Numbered from the stretch's first letter, positions 1 through 14,789 are shown. The stretch is 64,000 nucleotides of DNA from Bimastos eiseni (GCA_959347315.1 OY365807.1:13691818-13755817), one strand, 5' to 3'. Made by a program: numbers and translations. The notes: generated by a model from the sequence alone, not told the origin.

Positions 1-1770
1 GTGAGATCCCCATCATTTTACATGTGCAATTTCACATACACTACTGACAGATGATGATGATGATGATGACGGCCACAATACTAATGATGATGTTGATGGT
101 GATTATTGTGATGATTGCACTGTTAATTATTGCTCTGTGTCATAATTCTCTATTTCATAATAAAGTCATGCGTGCACTGCTGAAATTTTAGTGGGGTCAA
201 AATAAAGTATACGTTGTGCATTTTTAATTACTATGATCAGTGATCACTCATCATCGGTATTTCAAGCTGAGTGTTGTCCCTGTGCAATGACTGTCTATAC
301 ACTGATTGTATGGTGTATGTAACTTTAAGTTGACAAAGTGTCGACAGGAGACGGAACTGTTACGTGCTTTGCGTAACTAACGAAGGCAGAAGAAAGTTTT
401 CAATATAGGGCTTGGTTGGAATTTTGTATGAATGTGTGGACACTCATTCTATGGTTTCAACTTGTGGTCGGCATTTCTGAAGTCAGCAGACATTTCAGTT
501 GAAGAGAGGAAATTTCAGATATCGTAAGCATCTCTGTGAAATCAGAAGACGCGTCTTTCCTAATTGGAAGTAAATATGCTATTAAAATTATAAGACGCCT
601 CTTCTGAAAACGGAAGAAGCGGCTTCTGAAATCAGAACAACCAAAGGCACGTCAGTCGTTGATTGGAAATGTTGCCAACGGTCTTGGTGAGCTAGCGAAG
701 ACCGAAGACCGTTTGCTGGACCGTTGGCTTACCAGCCACCCAGTTAACCCACGGGTTGACCTCTATGTATCGCGGCTCCTTAGATTGTGTATTCTGCACA
801 TTCATAGAACTCGGAAATGTTTTCGATAATTTACGCAAAATCGGCCTCAAACACAGCACATCTGTCGCCGCAGTAACACACCCGCGTTTACACACACATA
901 CGCAAACACACACGTAGAAACACAATACACACACCCAAATACAAACACGTACACAGAACACTTTGTATGTATCAGGACAATTGATGTAGCGCATTTTGGT
1001 ACCTCGCAAAACGCTGTACAATGTTCATGCATTTATTCATAAGTAAACCCAAATGCACACACACCAGGTTGATGAAGAATTTCATGTTGAGTCTCATTCA
1101 TAAATATATTATTATTATTATTATTATTACTTGGTCGAAATGTGAACCACCTATTTTGCTATAGCATTCAATCGCATCAAGCGGCTTGTTTGAGTGGGTG
1201 CAATTACCTATAATGGGGGCTATGGGGTGTTGTCATTGCTCTTGTAATTATGGGTATCTTAATGTTAATAAAATAATAAAAGTGTAAACCCTTTGGAAGG
1301 AAAACTTCATTTGGAGAATTCTGAAGACTTCTGGAACGGCTTGAGGTGTTTAAAAATGCATTGTGTAAAAGTGCTTAGATTGATGTATGTGATTGTGTGT
1401 GTAAATTTTGTTTGCATGCGTACGTCTGTATGATTGTATAATGTATATATGTATGCATGCATACATATACATATATATGTATGTATGTATGTATGGGCAT
1501 TTATGCGACTGCTACAATGACCTTTTAAAAGCTGAAGGCATGGTCGTCTAACAGATGTAAACAGATGCGACTAATGTAGGTATGCTGAGAAGAGTAAAAT
1601 GAAACGGCGTGTTCGTATATGCGAGATGCTTGCATACACACATTTCTTTATGGTTGCAATTTAAATGCGCTAGATTTTCGTCATGGTTTGGTTTCACAAG
1701 AAGATATTATCGCCATGATGTAACTTACTGTCAGAACTGATGTTCTAAATGCTAGATCTATTAAGGTTTA
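1..1770. other. Upstream non-coding, low-complexity DNA
   Basis: I see no gene here. The stretch holds a short GAT/ATG tract near 50-110, imperfect back-to-back copies of an AGAAGACGC/GCGTCTT-like motif at 535-650, a CA-rich tract at 880-960, a TTA run at 1107-1130 and TATG/CATA steps at 1440-1500. The open frames over 692-1032 on the minus strand only read through the CA-rich tract. Confidence 0.6.
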
Positions 1771-2165
1771 GTGCGTGCGCCAGGTCCGCTTGGCGTACTC
1801 GTGGAGTAAACCGCGAGTAATTTACGAGGGACCGAGGAACAGGAAGCGAGCGAATGCTTCGCTCGGTGCCCACTCGGAGCAGACACGAAGCACACCCCGA
1901 GTTGATTCCTTGCGGCAGTCGGCTAGTGTGCATGCTCGTGAAAACACTATTACCGGTATATTACGAGAAAGAGGAACAGGCGGCGTAGTAGCCTTGAAAG
2001 GCCGGGGGAGGCTGGTGCCATGGCTGCTGCCACTGCGATGTGGCCGGTTGGGCTGATAACTGCTACTACCTCGGCTGATGATAATTGCTTAAGCGCCGTA
2101 TAGGCTACTACAGCGGCGGCAGCAGAGGCAGCTGCCTAGGCCGCGAGGAGGTACAATGAGTCGAG
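1771..2165 (+). promoter_or_regulatory. CpG-rich block, candidate promoter and 5' UTR of the HDAC gene
   Basis: This block is markedly richer in GC and CpG than the AT-rich DNA on either side, with many CGCG, GCGAG and GGCCG steps. It lies just upstream of the first recognisable HDAC exon and ends at a plausible start codon and splice donor (2156-2165). I see no clear TATA box. Calling it a promoter is inference from base composition and position; cap-site data would settle it. Confidence 0.4.
2156..2165 (+). CDS. HDAC4: HDAC exon 1 (tentative start exon)
   Basis: ATG AGT CGA G followed by the donor GTGTGT. It ends in phase 1, exactly what exon 2 needs, and the joined codon gives Asp (M-S-R-D-P-L). 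An in-frame stop lies upstream at about 2089. It sits at the downstream edge of the CpG-rich block. The exon has only ten coding bases, so chance is a real alternative; the true start exon could also lie left of this window. Confidence 0.35.
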
Positions 2166-3229
2166 GTGTGTTGCATAACCAGAGCGCAACTGCCGTTATC
2201 CAGTGTAGGAAGGAAGGAAGGAATAGTGGAGACCCTGCCTAATGTTTTTTATCCGGTTGGGATGCAAGTCCCAGAGGACAATATCCTCTGCCAAATGATC
2301 TATCATGCCTGGCCTCCTGCCTACACACGTTGACCTTTATGTCTCGTCCTTATCCGTCTCTTCTCCTCTCCTCGTAACTCTACTCTTCCCTCTCATCCTT
2401 GTTCTCTACTTGTCATCCTTGTCTCTCTGCTCTAGCTATACCTTCCCCTCATTTCTTGTTCTTTCTCCTTTGTTCTCTATTCTTCTCCTTCTGTCCCTCC
2501 TGTTCCTAGTCTGTTTTTGCACTATTCTTTGTGGTTATTTCTATCCTTCTTTCTCCTGGATCACTGATTTGTCTCCAACTTTTGTTATTCCCTGGCCTTT
2601 ATTCTCTTTCTCCTCCTCCAACTCTGTTGCACCTCCTGCTTCTTGGTCACTGCCTGTCCATCATTTGTCTTCCTCTTTCATTTCACTCAATTTCTCTCTC
2701 ATATTGAGGATTCTCAGGTGTAAAAACGATGGCCATTAGGTGCAGATGAATTAAATGAAGTTTTTCAAAAGGTGCGTTATATATTATGCTCAGTTTCAAT
2801 GTGTTTACACACACATACAATTATACATTCATACATACGTATGTACGCATATGCATATATTCATATATGGATGTATGCATACTTACATACACGTTGCATA
2901 CCAATGCAATTGCATTCATAAATACATACATGTATTCATATGTGGATGCATACATCATACGCATTGCATGCATATGCAATTACATACATACATACATATA
3001 TTCATATGTATATGCATGCACACATACACATTGTATGCGTTTATGTACATATATAAATGCATATATTGATATGTGGATGCATATGTACATACACATTGCA
3101 TAATTATGTACTCATGAATGATTTAGGAATTTTTTAATCGATGAATATTTACTAGTTATTTTCGTATTACCACAAGGGATCCTTTTTTTCCCAGACACAG
3201 TGTACTTAAAAATATACATATACATGCAT

Positions 3230-3265
<36 letters not shown>

Positions 3266-6200
3266 GATATACATACACACTGATCTGCGTATATTCGCCT
3301 CTTTTTCAAGCTAAGATTGAAAGTGGATAACTAAGAATAGAGGTGCCTTGTTGAAGCCACCTTATTAGTTCTAATTGTGTTGTGTGCTTCTTTCAGATCC
3401 ACTGGCTTCTCCTAGCAACGAGATCATCTCAGACATAGATTTGCAGCTGGAGTCGTCTTCTGCTCCTCATCCGGGTGAGTCGTTTGCTTCCTTGGTTTCT
3501 TTCCGCATCAGTTTTCCATCCAGGCACTATTTCCTGAAGTTAGTTCCTGCCTGAATTAGCCGTCAGTTAAAGGGAATCACTGCGGACCTTTAATACAAAT
3601 GCTCAGAATGGAGTGAAGGTATTTTGACCTAGATGACTGAAAATAACTTTGAGCTTTGAGGCTTGCTGATGTTCTACTGTGGTGGATGTTTAAGTTAGCT
3701 ATATAGACTTTGTGATGATGATGGTAGGGGTGTGTGATGATGATGATGATGGTGATGGTGACGATGAAGACGATAAAGTGCAAAATACGTCTCCTAAATT
3801 ATTCGTCCTAGTTCAGTTGCCTTTCAAATTATGCCCATTCTATCTATTAATATGCATTGCTCTCAGGCATGGGTTTTCATGATAGTAATAAGTCTGTTGC
3901 TACATTAATGTAAGGTTGATTGCACTGACAGCCATAAGACGGCGGTAAATTACGACGACAACAATTACTAGTACCATGATTGCTGAAAAACTTTTAGGGC
4001 ACCATATGTTGGTGGTAATAATAATAATAATAATAATAATACTATAATAATAATAATAAAGGTAATAAGTAATAGTAATTACTGTAATAGTATTAGTAAT
4101 ACTTATTGCTGTAATAGTAATAGTAACAGTTATAATTATAGTTATAGTAATAGCAATAGCAAAGGCAATAACCATAAAAATAACAATGACTATGACAATA
4201 GCCATATCCATTACCATATCCATTGCCACTGCCATTACCATTATCATTATCATAATGCTTAAGATGATGATGATGACGATGAGGAGGATAGCAATAATAA
4301 TAATAATAATAATACTAGTGTATCTGGACAATTTGCAATACTTCTGAACTGTTTCTACCCTTCTTTCTTACCTGACAAATTAATTCCACCTCTGATATAA
4401 AACTGTGGCATTGTGGGAGAGTTCTATTCGAGTGATCATTTGAAAATGAAATTTGAAAGCACCCGTCGATATGTGTACCCAAGGGTGGATGACCGCAGAC
4501 CAGTCTACTGACCCTCTCTATAGTATACCTGATATGCTCACAGACAATATAATAATACTCATGTAGCACAGGTTTCTGCTGCCTTTTAGGGGCTTTTGAA
4601 GCATACGTTTTGAAACAGTTAAAATTCTAATCTAACGGTTATTTACGCTATTGATTCACTAGAGTATCACATGTCCTATTAATAAACCTGCATAGTTGAG
4701 ATGCGTTGCCATGGTTTCCCGGTCTCTCTTAGTCACTGTACCTTGGTCTTACTGTAGCTGTTGTTACTTGCACGTGCACCTCTTACCTGCATGTCCTACG
4801 GCGACAACCGATCCATTATTGAAGAGGCTCAAATGAAGCTACATAATTGGTTTGCTGTATCGGAACTGCCATAGTTTGGTTGGTAGTTCAGATATTTGAG
4901 AGCCTTGTCAGGAAGTGTCAAGAGTCTATTTTATAGTATGATTTCTTGTTGCACTCTGCCATTGATTGTATACTGTATACTAGATAGAAACACTAATGTA
5001 TGCATATGTGTACAATAATGTACATAATTTTTATGTATGTACCATTGTATGGGTTAATGTGTATATGTGTACAAATGAATGAATGAATGAGTAAACACAT
5101 GTGTGTACATATATGAGTACCGTATATGTACCCTATATGGGTTTGTTTGGATATTTTGCAGTGATCAATTTCTGAGCTGTGACTATGTCAGTGGCAAGTC
5201 AGTGGTGTGTCCGAGGAATGGAATGTTCATTTCAAAACGTGGTGCACTGGCATAGAGTGTGGTGTGGTGTAGGGTCGACTTTTAGCCAGGTCGTAACTCT
5301 ATTTTGCCACACAGAGATAAGCTGTACTGAACTTCTTTGAAACCCTGATACTTGGCAGTTCTTGGGTGTAGGACATTGCAATCTGATTCAATGATTGATT
5401 GATTTATTGACTGAATGACTGACTGATTGATTGATTGATTGATTGCAAGAAGCAACCCATTCCTTGTTCATCCTACATAATTATACGATATCTCTCTTTT
5501 CCCGATTTGTGGGGCTGCTGGTCATAGCTTTGCTGAAGCAGTACACTTTTTGCACAGGCATTTGTCCATGGTCCCCCATCATCCCAGTTGCTAGTAGTCA
5601 AGAGTATTCAATCTCTCTCTGATCCTCACTCCTGGATGTCAGCTAATCGCCTCTTCCTTAATGCTTCTAAACTCAATTCATCTTGTTTGGTACTCATCGG
5701 TGACTTCAAAGGCTTGATTTCGTTCTTCTCTTTGAACATGTTCCCATTCTTGTCTTTCTCGCCAAGTGTTTGGGAGCTGGGCGTTTCTGCAATTCCATTC
5801 TCATTGTTGTTCCTAAGGTTCCTCTCTCTTCATCAGTCGCTATTTAACACAATTGCTATACTGAAGGCTCGTCTCCCCAATACTCTCACACATCATCGGC
5901 TCCCTCTCCATGTTTCAATGCATGCATAAAATTTAAAATCTTGTTGTAAGCTTCAGAGATCAACGGGGTTTTAACCTCGAAATATCTGCTTGACGTAATA
6001 CCAAGGCCTCGTTCACCTTCCTGTCACCATCCACTTCATTCCTCCAATAGATTTGGCCTCTTGATTCCTCATTCTAGAACTGCTATGGCTCAGTCTTGAT
6101 CGTCTGCCTCAATTGGTCCTGCGCTTTCTCCTTCTGTTCGCTCTTGAATTCTATCTGGAAGTCTCTCATCCTCTTTCACTAATCTCAAAACCTACTTCTT

Positions 6201-9200
6201 CTCGCAGGGCCTTGCGCACTGGGAGTGCTTCTGAACGGTTTACCCTGCTAGAGGTGCTTTACAAATGTTTTTTGATGCACATACAATACTATGACATATA
6301 AAACTGGAAATGGTCTGACATTGATTGTTATTGATATTTTGAGAACAGTCATGTCTGGGATGTTTAGTACCATCATTCAGCAAGCATGATATTCGATGTT
6401 AATGTGTCTCTGAACATTGTGCATTGAAATGATTGTATGCTTCTTACTTTTTACTGGACATCTCTGATTTAGTTATGGGGCAATTGGTGCTGAGTCGACT
6501 ACCACCCAACCCTAGTCCTCCATTCTCAGCTGAGGGATGTGCGATGTCCCTGACCTGACTCTTCCTTCCCATCAGCTCTGTTGTTGTCTTTGCAACTAGT
6601 TTTTTTCTTCTTTCCAATGGCTGCAATATTAACACAGTTTTTACATAATATATAATTTGTTTTGCTTGATTTATGTGTTTGGAAATTTGTGTATCTGCCT
6701 CTGACTATGCTGTTGAATTTTTGCACAGGATTGGCTGGCAGTGCTGGTTCAGTGCTGGCCTCTCCTCGGTTGCCAATGGTAACGAGAGACCCATCACTTC
6801 AGGCTCAGTTATACACTCTCGAGAAGCACTACCACATCCAGAAGGAACTGCTGAGCCGACAGTTCGAGGAGCAGAGAAGACTACTGGAGCACGAACAGCA
6901 GATGAAGATGGAGGAGTACATCAAGGTTCGTCGTCTTATGCACTGGCTTCCATACACAACACTAATGTGCTCTGTCAATCACCAGACTAAAGAAGATGAT
7001 GATGATTATTATTAATATTGTTTTTGTTGTGGTTAATCTGTATTAACCCACTAGAACCCTCTGACTTTAGCGATGTATGAACATTGAACAAAGACATCGA
7101 AGGGCTGGTTCATCATAAGTAATTAAAGTAAGTAAGTATGTACTTTATTGAACCTCTTGCAAACGCACTGCGGGCACATCATAATATGAACGTTCAAAAA
7201 AATGTACACTCAAAATAAACATAGCAAGCAATTACACAGCAGACACCCTCAGAGTAGTTGGAGTAAAATAATGTCCTATGAGTAGCTAGATTAAATAGAA
7301 ATCAAACAATTCTAGGTTTAGTTACACTCACAATAGGAATAGATTCAATTGTATGGCATTCGGGTGATAAAACCGCATCGAGTTAGTGTGTCAGCGCGCT
7401 GGATCATGATTGCTACCCACAAAAGAGGCGCTACACATATGATATACGGTGGCTAAGAACATCGTACAGTACAACAAGTACCTATAATAATATTACATAG
7501 GCCCTAATTAAGAGTCTTTACGAATTTATGTTTAGATAGTTGCATGCAACATGTTATGAGGGGATTTCTACTTCTTCAGAATTTCCCATTGTCGATGGTG
7601 GTCGTCTCTGTTGTCCTCAGTCAATCAGTCACCTCACATGTCTGAACAGGGTGATAGATTGAACTAGGTTAAACCAGTTTCCTGTCGTCCTCTGCCCACA
7701 ACAGCATGCAATCTAAGGTCCCTTAGAGAATTTCGTCTCCCACACTTCGTGCCCAAAAGAAATCGCGAGTCGGAATTTACGAGCACATGCCGTAAATATA
7801 GGGTTTATTTTTAGATTTAATTTAACAAGTTACTACAACTCAAAGAATGATATTAATTGATAGTCGTATTCTCAGTTGAACAGCATTACTACTTGGTCAT
7901 GAACATGCAGCGGAGGAGTTATATATATACGTGCATGCTACAACTATATATAATTTATAATAATTGTAAATATTTACTCTTAGATGTTCTTTGTTCTGTA
8001 TATAAATATATTTGAATAAGGATAATTTATGAATTTAAAAAGCAGTTGATACATGCATGCACCAACCGATGGCTCTGGTCAACCAATGTATATGTGTATA
8101 TATATATATATATGTACATGTATATATACATGTATTCATATATATATACATGCATTTGCAATGATATTAAGATTTTTATGACTATACAAATTATGTGCAT
8201 GCAGTCAAACAATGATGAAAATACCAAATTATGTTTAGATTCGCCTAATTCAGAGCGCCTCTGATTAGGTTGTACTGTGAGAGGTGCTTTATAAATCCGT
8301 CAATAGAATAGAAATAGAATAGAATAGATTCCTTGATTGGAATCTCCAGTTTGTCTCATTTCAGTTTAAGGACACACCTGTTTGATAGCGAAGATCTTTA
8401 GTGTTGGGCCCTCCTCCTGCATACAGACTTGGGACTGGTACTTTTAGAATACGAACAGTGGAGGCATTCCAGGTTGTTGTCTGACCCTCATGCACTAGTC
8501 CATTTTAAGATGCCTGGATTATTGCAATACAATCCTTGCATACTTCCCAGGATTTTGTGTGCGCCAGCTCGCGCCTGTCCTTAATTGTGCCACGCGAGTC
8601 GTAGCCAATTAGCCGAAATATTCACATATGGTACAATATATGCAAAAGACCCCATGTTGGCTTCCTGTTGCTGAGTATATAGTTTTTAAAGACCATCTTG
8701 CTGGCACGTGCTTCAATTGTCGGCTTGGATCCGGCATACATTGAGAACCTTTGTGTTTCAGTGTCAAGTCAGTTTGTTTGCTTATCGCTGCGCTCTTATA
8801 GCTGTAGAGATATGCAGGTGCCGTGCTTGTGCACTTCAACTTGAGCTCAGCGTTCATTTTCGTGTATTGGCACCATCTGCGTTGAACTGTCTTCCACTGC
8901 ATTTACGCTCTGTTGCACTCAGTCGACCTTGTGCAGCAGACAATATTTTTGAAAACTGCCTTAAAGCGCATTTCTTTACATTAATCAGATATATCCATGT
9001 GCGTAGTGCTTTTGAGAGCTACGGAAGAGGCGCTGTCATTAGTCTTGATACATACATGATATGTTTTCGTTTAATTGCAAACTGACAAACTGCAGTATGA
9101 TTACAGACATAGTATGAACAAATGATGACGAGTTATTACAAGAGTTGAATTTAAAGTGAAAGGGACTAGTCAACCTTACGGGGATATGAGTCTCAAACTC

Positions 9201-12200
9201 GGTTCCTCAGCTTTGCTCTGTATGTAATTGTACATGCATATGTACATACATGTACCAAATTATAACTACCAATATAAAGCTAATTGTTTTGGAGTATATA
9301 TGCCGAACTAGAACAGCTATGGCTCAGTCTCGATCTTTTGCTTCAATTGGTCCCTCTCTGTAGAATGCGCTTTCTCCATCTGTTCGTTCTAAAATTCTAT
9401 CTGGCAGTCTCTCATCCTCTTTTGCTTTTCTCAAAACCTACTTTTTCTCACGGGGCATTTCGCACTGGAAGCGCTTCTGAACGGTTCACCCTACTAGAAT
9501 CGTTTGTCAATACCTAAATACAATACAATACAATTTTCTGAGCATTTACTTTCCATCGGCCTGAAGACATCACCCGGGTGAGGCACCCATCTGTCCGTGT
9601 CTCAGTATAGATCAGATATAAAGTACCGTAATCGTCAGTTTTTCTCTTTTGTGCACATGATGTCAATGGGACAGTTATTCGGCATCTGTTGCATTAACAG
9701 TTCGTAACAACTACTGAGGAACGTGGCTTGTCCGTTGTTGTAGTCTATTGTACTTCAACCTAGACTTCTCTTTACAAATCACAATAAATATGTGCTGTCG
9801 AATTAAGTACAAATAGACTGAACGGTCTTTGCCGCTGCAGGCAACGTGCCTGGCGGACCGTTGCTAAGAAATTTACAACTTATGTGATGTATCAGATGTA
9901 CATGAGTGATACACTCAGCGTATATGGAGTCATTAACGGGAGATAGTCGTTAAAAGGGGGTATCTACCTGCCCGAATGCCCCAGAAAACGCCAGCTTCCC
10001 TTTGCCGTCGTGACAGATTTTGCAGAGCACGAAAAATGAAAAAAATCAAGACTGCGTTTCTCCGATGGCCAGATATGTCATTAGCTTGCAGCAATATAGA
10101 CGCCACCTTCACTTTTCACCATGAATTCAATTGCTCGCCTCATTTAAAGGAATTGTATTGACACAAATCTACTGTATCACGCAGAGTTGGCATGTTTGCA
10201 AGGTCTTAAACTATCAGGAGCATACGTTTCTGTGGTGGCCAGACATGTCCCTGGAAACTAGGCATCGTGGCTCGTGGACTTAGAAAATCTTGCATCAAAG
10301 CTGTTTCGACGCGATCGACAACATTTGACCTTCCGTTTCTCACCTGATTTTAACGATATATTGTGCGAACTTTAGGAGCCCCGACCATGTGTAGATATCT
10401 GCCAGACCTGAAAATATCAAAGGTATATGTCTCTCCGTTGGCCAGATATATGCTTGTAAACTAGGCATCTCGGTACCCTGCAGCTGTATCGTCGTGATTG
10501 GCAATATTTGACCTTGATTTCCTCATCTCATGAAGAAGACAAACATACAGAAATGAATGGTCTGCGACATATGTTGTATGGCTCTATTGTCGATAAATAT
10601 GAATGGCGTACATTTGCCCGCTGAAGAAATATACCCTAGTGAATTACGCACCAGAGCTAGATTTAGCTGAAAATTTCGCGAAAACAGAAAAACGAAGGTT
10701 AACTTTGAAAATCAATATTTAAAAAATAGGGTCAAAAATGAAAAATCGACGACATGAGCACAATTTTCGCTTCAACTGGCCGTCTAAATTTAAAGTTTCA
10801 AATTTCCAGGTGCTCGGGTGAAATGGGATTCATTCCCCCGTTTTACCTCCAACAAATGCGATTTGTGACAGAAATGGGGCTCTCGCGCAGCTGCTTTCCA
10901 TCTGAAAGGAGATTATGATATAAGAAATGCAAGAACACTACCAGATAGCAGTAGAATTCTTCTTAATGACCTTTTTTCAATTTTGAGAGAGTGTGTTGCC
11001 CCTACAGACACATTTTGAAATCGTTTTATCCGGAATCTTGTTCGGGGCCAACGGGTGAAACGAGGAAAAATAATCGAAAATTGATTTCAGGAATCAGATG
11101 GAATCGGGGCCGACATCGGATTAGCGAAGGAGATGGGGGGCTCGCGCCGCTGGTTGCCATTTTAAAGCGGATCATGAGATGAGAAAGGTGAAAACACCGT
11201 CAGATAGCAGAAGAGTTCCTGTTAATGGCCATTTTTTTAATTTTTGGATGGATTGGGAAATTCCAAGATGGCGGCTGTCAGAAATGAGGAAAAACAGAGT
11301 CACTTTTGAGCCGCCATCTTGGAAAAACTGGGTGGAATTTTGAAAAACTGTTTGTTGTCAAAGACAGAGCCTTCTAATGACTACCCAAATTCCGAATTTA
11401 GAGGCTACACCTTTTCAGGAACCGTGGGAATGCATCACCCCGATAGACCACCTAAAAATATTCTACCCCCCAAAACGTGAATTGTGTGGCGCCCACAACC
11501 CAAGTGATCATTGATTCTTGTAGAGACCTTGGAGGTCTACACGCCAGTGATTTTGGTTTGAGGCTAGCCCTTCCGGTTGCCAAGGAAAATGGGAGGAAAG
11601 GTTTCTCGTCGTTTGACGGCACGTGCCGCCCCCTACAGACACATTTTGAAATCTTTTTTTCCGGAATCTTGATGAGGGTCCCGAGAAGGTGAAACTGTGA
11701 AAAAAATCGAAAGTCCAAACTCAAGAAGTCGGTCGAATCAGAGGAAAACACCATTGCTCAACCGCCCTATGGGAAATTTATCATAGGGAACGAAAGGACT
11801 AACTTGGAGTCGGCTATGTGGTTACTGAACTCCATATACATTGATGCAAACTTTGCTGTTAACAGGCACACTGGGTTTGCACTGTGTACATGGATACACA
11901 AATACATTAGTACATTGACCTAATTACTTGCATGAATGTATCAGTATCCTGTTAAAAGCAGAATTGAAATTGTCAAAATTAAAATGCCCATTGAAAATGT
12001 AAATAAAATTTTTAATGATTTAAATATATATGTATTCAGTGCTGTGTATGAAATTAAGGAATTTTACAGGATGTTGTTTATATAGACCCTGTACAATTAT
12101 TGTTTCATTGTTTGCTAATTGCTAATATTATAATGCGCTTTTTAATTATCATGCTCTTTACACATTTTTTTTTGCGTGTTATATTTGCCTTTATTATTGT

Positions 12201-13050
12201 GAAGTCTTCTTTTTGTAGTGAGCCATGTATTTATGTGTATAAGAGTGTGTATATCTCTACATACATGTATGCCAATTTGTATGCTTGGATGTATACAACA
12301 AATGTATGCCAGCGTGTATATGATCGTGTGTAGATACATGAATGTCTCTGTGGCACAGACCAGTTATGAGAATTAGAGAAAAGGTGATTAAGGGTGGAAA
12401 ACGATATAATGGATAAAGCAATAATGAAAAGAAAATGGAGCAGAGGGTGAGTGGTATGGACGAGGGAGAAGCAGGAGAAGGAAGAGATGGGCAGAGAGAA
12501 GGAGATGAGTTTTTAAAATTCATGCTTAATATTAAATCTAGAAAGTGCTGTCGAATGGCACAAAGTGTACTTTTAAGTACAGTGTATAAGAAGAGTAAAG
12601 TTGGAAGGGCTTATATTGGCTTCATTCGGCTTTTGTGATGACTCAATTATGCTGTTTACTGTCTGATGATTATTCATTTGTGGTGGATGTGAGGTAGTTT
12701 TCTCTGTTCCAGAATTCTAGTTAGGGGCACAAACTAATTTCTTCCTTTCTGCCAGATACTTGTTGTAGGTCACAAGTCAAATGGATGGCAAAGGTTGTGA
12801 CTGTTTGGCATTCCATAGTTAGCTGTTTGTTGTTGTTTTCTTGGCTAAAATAGAGAAGATTGACTGACGGAGGATTCCTTGAATCACGTGCCTTGCGGCT
12901 TATTGGCTGAGGATGCCATTCAGACCCTCTTGCTCTAAATATTCTCCAGATTTATTTGCCAATGTCTGGCCTGCCTTCACAAATGGACGTTCACACACAA
13001 ACATATTCATAAACAGAGAAACGTATGTGTACATTATATATATATATAAT

Positions 13051-13081
<31 letters not shown>

Positions 13082-13153
13082 TATAAATGTGCTTCCATGT
13101 GCATAGTACCATTGCCATCATATACATGAAATATATACATATGCAAACACACT

Positions 13154-13186
<33 letters not shown>

Positions 13187-14757
13187 ATTATATAAATATG
13201 AAACTAAGTGCCTGTAGGCCCATATATATTTATACTTCATGCGTGTACTTGCATATCTATTTATATGTACTTGTGTATATATATCATTGTGTATATAAAC
13301 ATACAAGTATCATATATAGGTGTATACTGTATATATAAATATACTTGCACAATGCTTATCCGGATTATTATTATTACTATTACAAACATTTTAACGTGCA
13401 CAAGGTCACACTGAAATGGGAATAAAAGGTGAATAGTTAGTCTACAGGTGAAGAAGAGCTGTTGTACAGTGTGTCTCAATAAATAAGATTGTCTAAATGT
13501 CTATCCTCTTTAAAACCTGACATTTTGGTTAAAATACCCAATAATTAGTGGCAGTGGAGAAATTCATTCATGGGAAATTTTCTTTATTGAGCTACCCTGC
13601 CAATGAAAATAGTGAGCTTTGAGATGTTTATAAAAGGCAGAGAAAGAGTTCAAACTTCAGATAAACAGTTGGTAGTCGGTTCCATTCCTTAGGGTCAGCA
13701 AATAGATTGCATGGGAGCCGATGACAGTGCTACATTGAGTCTCAGCCAAAGGAACCTCACATGAAGATCACAGACTGTTTAAAAGCAGAATGTAAGAAGA
13801 GACGTATTGCTATGATATGAACTGTTTGTTATGTGGAATTGTCACGTCTCTAATTCAAATCATTTCTTGGCCGAAGTATCAAGAGCCACAAGTTGGCCAT
13901 CTTGGTTGCTGAAGAGATTTGGTGCCAGTCGGCTGATGATGATGTGCTGTGGATTTCAGTTCCATCGCTGACCTGCTCAAGTACTCTTGCCATCATTGTT
14001 TAAATCATGGAGGCAGTGGGCACTGGGCCTGCCATCTAACACTAACGAGTATGTTCAATGCCACTGTATTCTGAGTCCTAGGGCTGATATCTGTGACGCT
14101 GTTGACAATGAGCACATTGAGCTATCTGCATTTCTGGATTTGAGCATGGCGTTTGATGTGGTGCATAACTGCGGGCATTTGGCAGGACAAAGCATATCCT
14201 TTCCAGTTATTACGGCAGTCATGGGAGTGTCTCCATATTTTTTTGGGGTAGGTGGGCCATGATGGTGGGCATTGACAGGAGCCATTCAGTTTGGACACCA
14301 GTTGCATTCGTTGTTCTGCAGGACTAAGTTCTTTACTTACGTCTTGTTTGCTGCCATTCTGACCAAATAGTCTCTGCTCTTGGAGTCTGAGTTCACCAGT
14401 ATGCTTATAACGTCCTGCTGTACTGGATGTAATAACTCTCTGGCTTGTTTATCTACAATACAGACAATTTTCACAAAGTTCCATGTTGGAATATTTTCAA
14501 ATCAGCTTTGATGGTCCTGAGCTCACAGAGGGTGGACAAAGCTTCATTGACCATAGAACCATGCTTCTTCCATTGAAATATACACTATTTTGCAGCAAAT
14601 AGCCATTAGGGAACATTTCCAAGCTATCCTGAACCACTCCTATTTAGTAGTAGATCTGTTTCTTAGTCATGTGATGCTCTTATGAGGCACTGTATAAATA
14701 GCCAGATGCATTGTACATGTATAATTGTATATATATATCTATATCTATATATATATC

Positions 14758-14789
<32 letters not shown>

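Larger units (their letters stand above)
3475..6728 (+). other. HDAC intron 2: microsatellites and LINE fragments
   Basis: Contents: GATG tract (3713-3770), ATA/TAATAG-rich array (4015-4310), a short reverse-transcriptase-like segment near 4803-4870 (readable as [13 protein letters not shown]), a GATT run (5385-5445), and LINE fragments from 5588 to about 6260. No exon is needed here by phase. Confidence 0.6.

Noticed and set aside
2305..2739. 144-codon + frame rich in Ser/Leu/Phe
   Set aside because: It reads a CT-rich low-complexity tract; no splice or domain support.
2755..3103. Two overlapping His/Tyr/Thr-rich frames
   Set aside because: Products of a TACA/CATA array read in two frames.
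3900..4331. 143-codon minus-strand frame, almost all Ile/Thr/Met/Val
   Set aside because: It reads through an ATA/TAATAG microsatellite; the composition is that of the repeat, not of a membrane protein.
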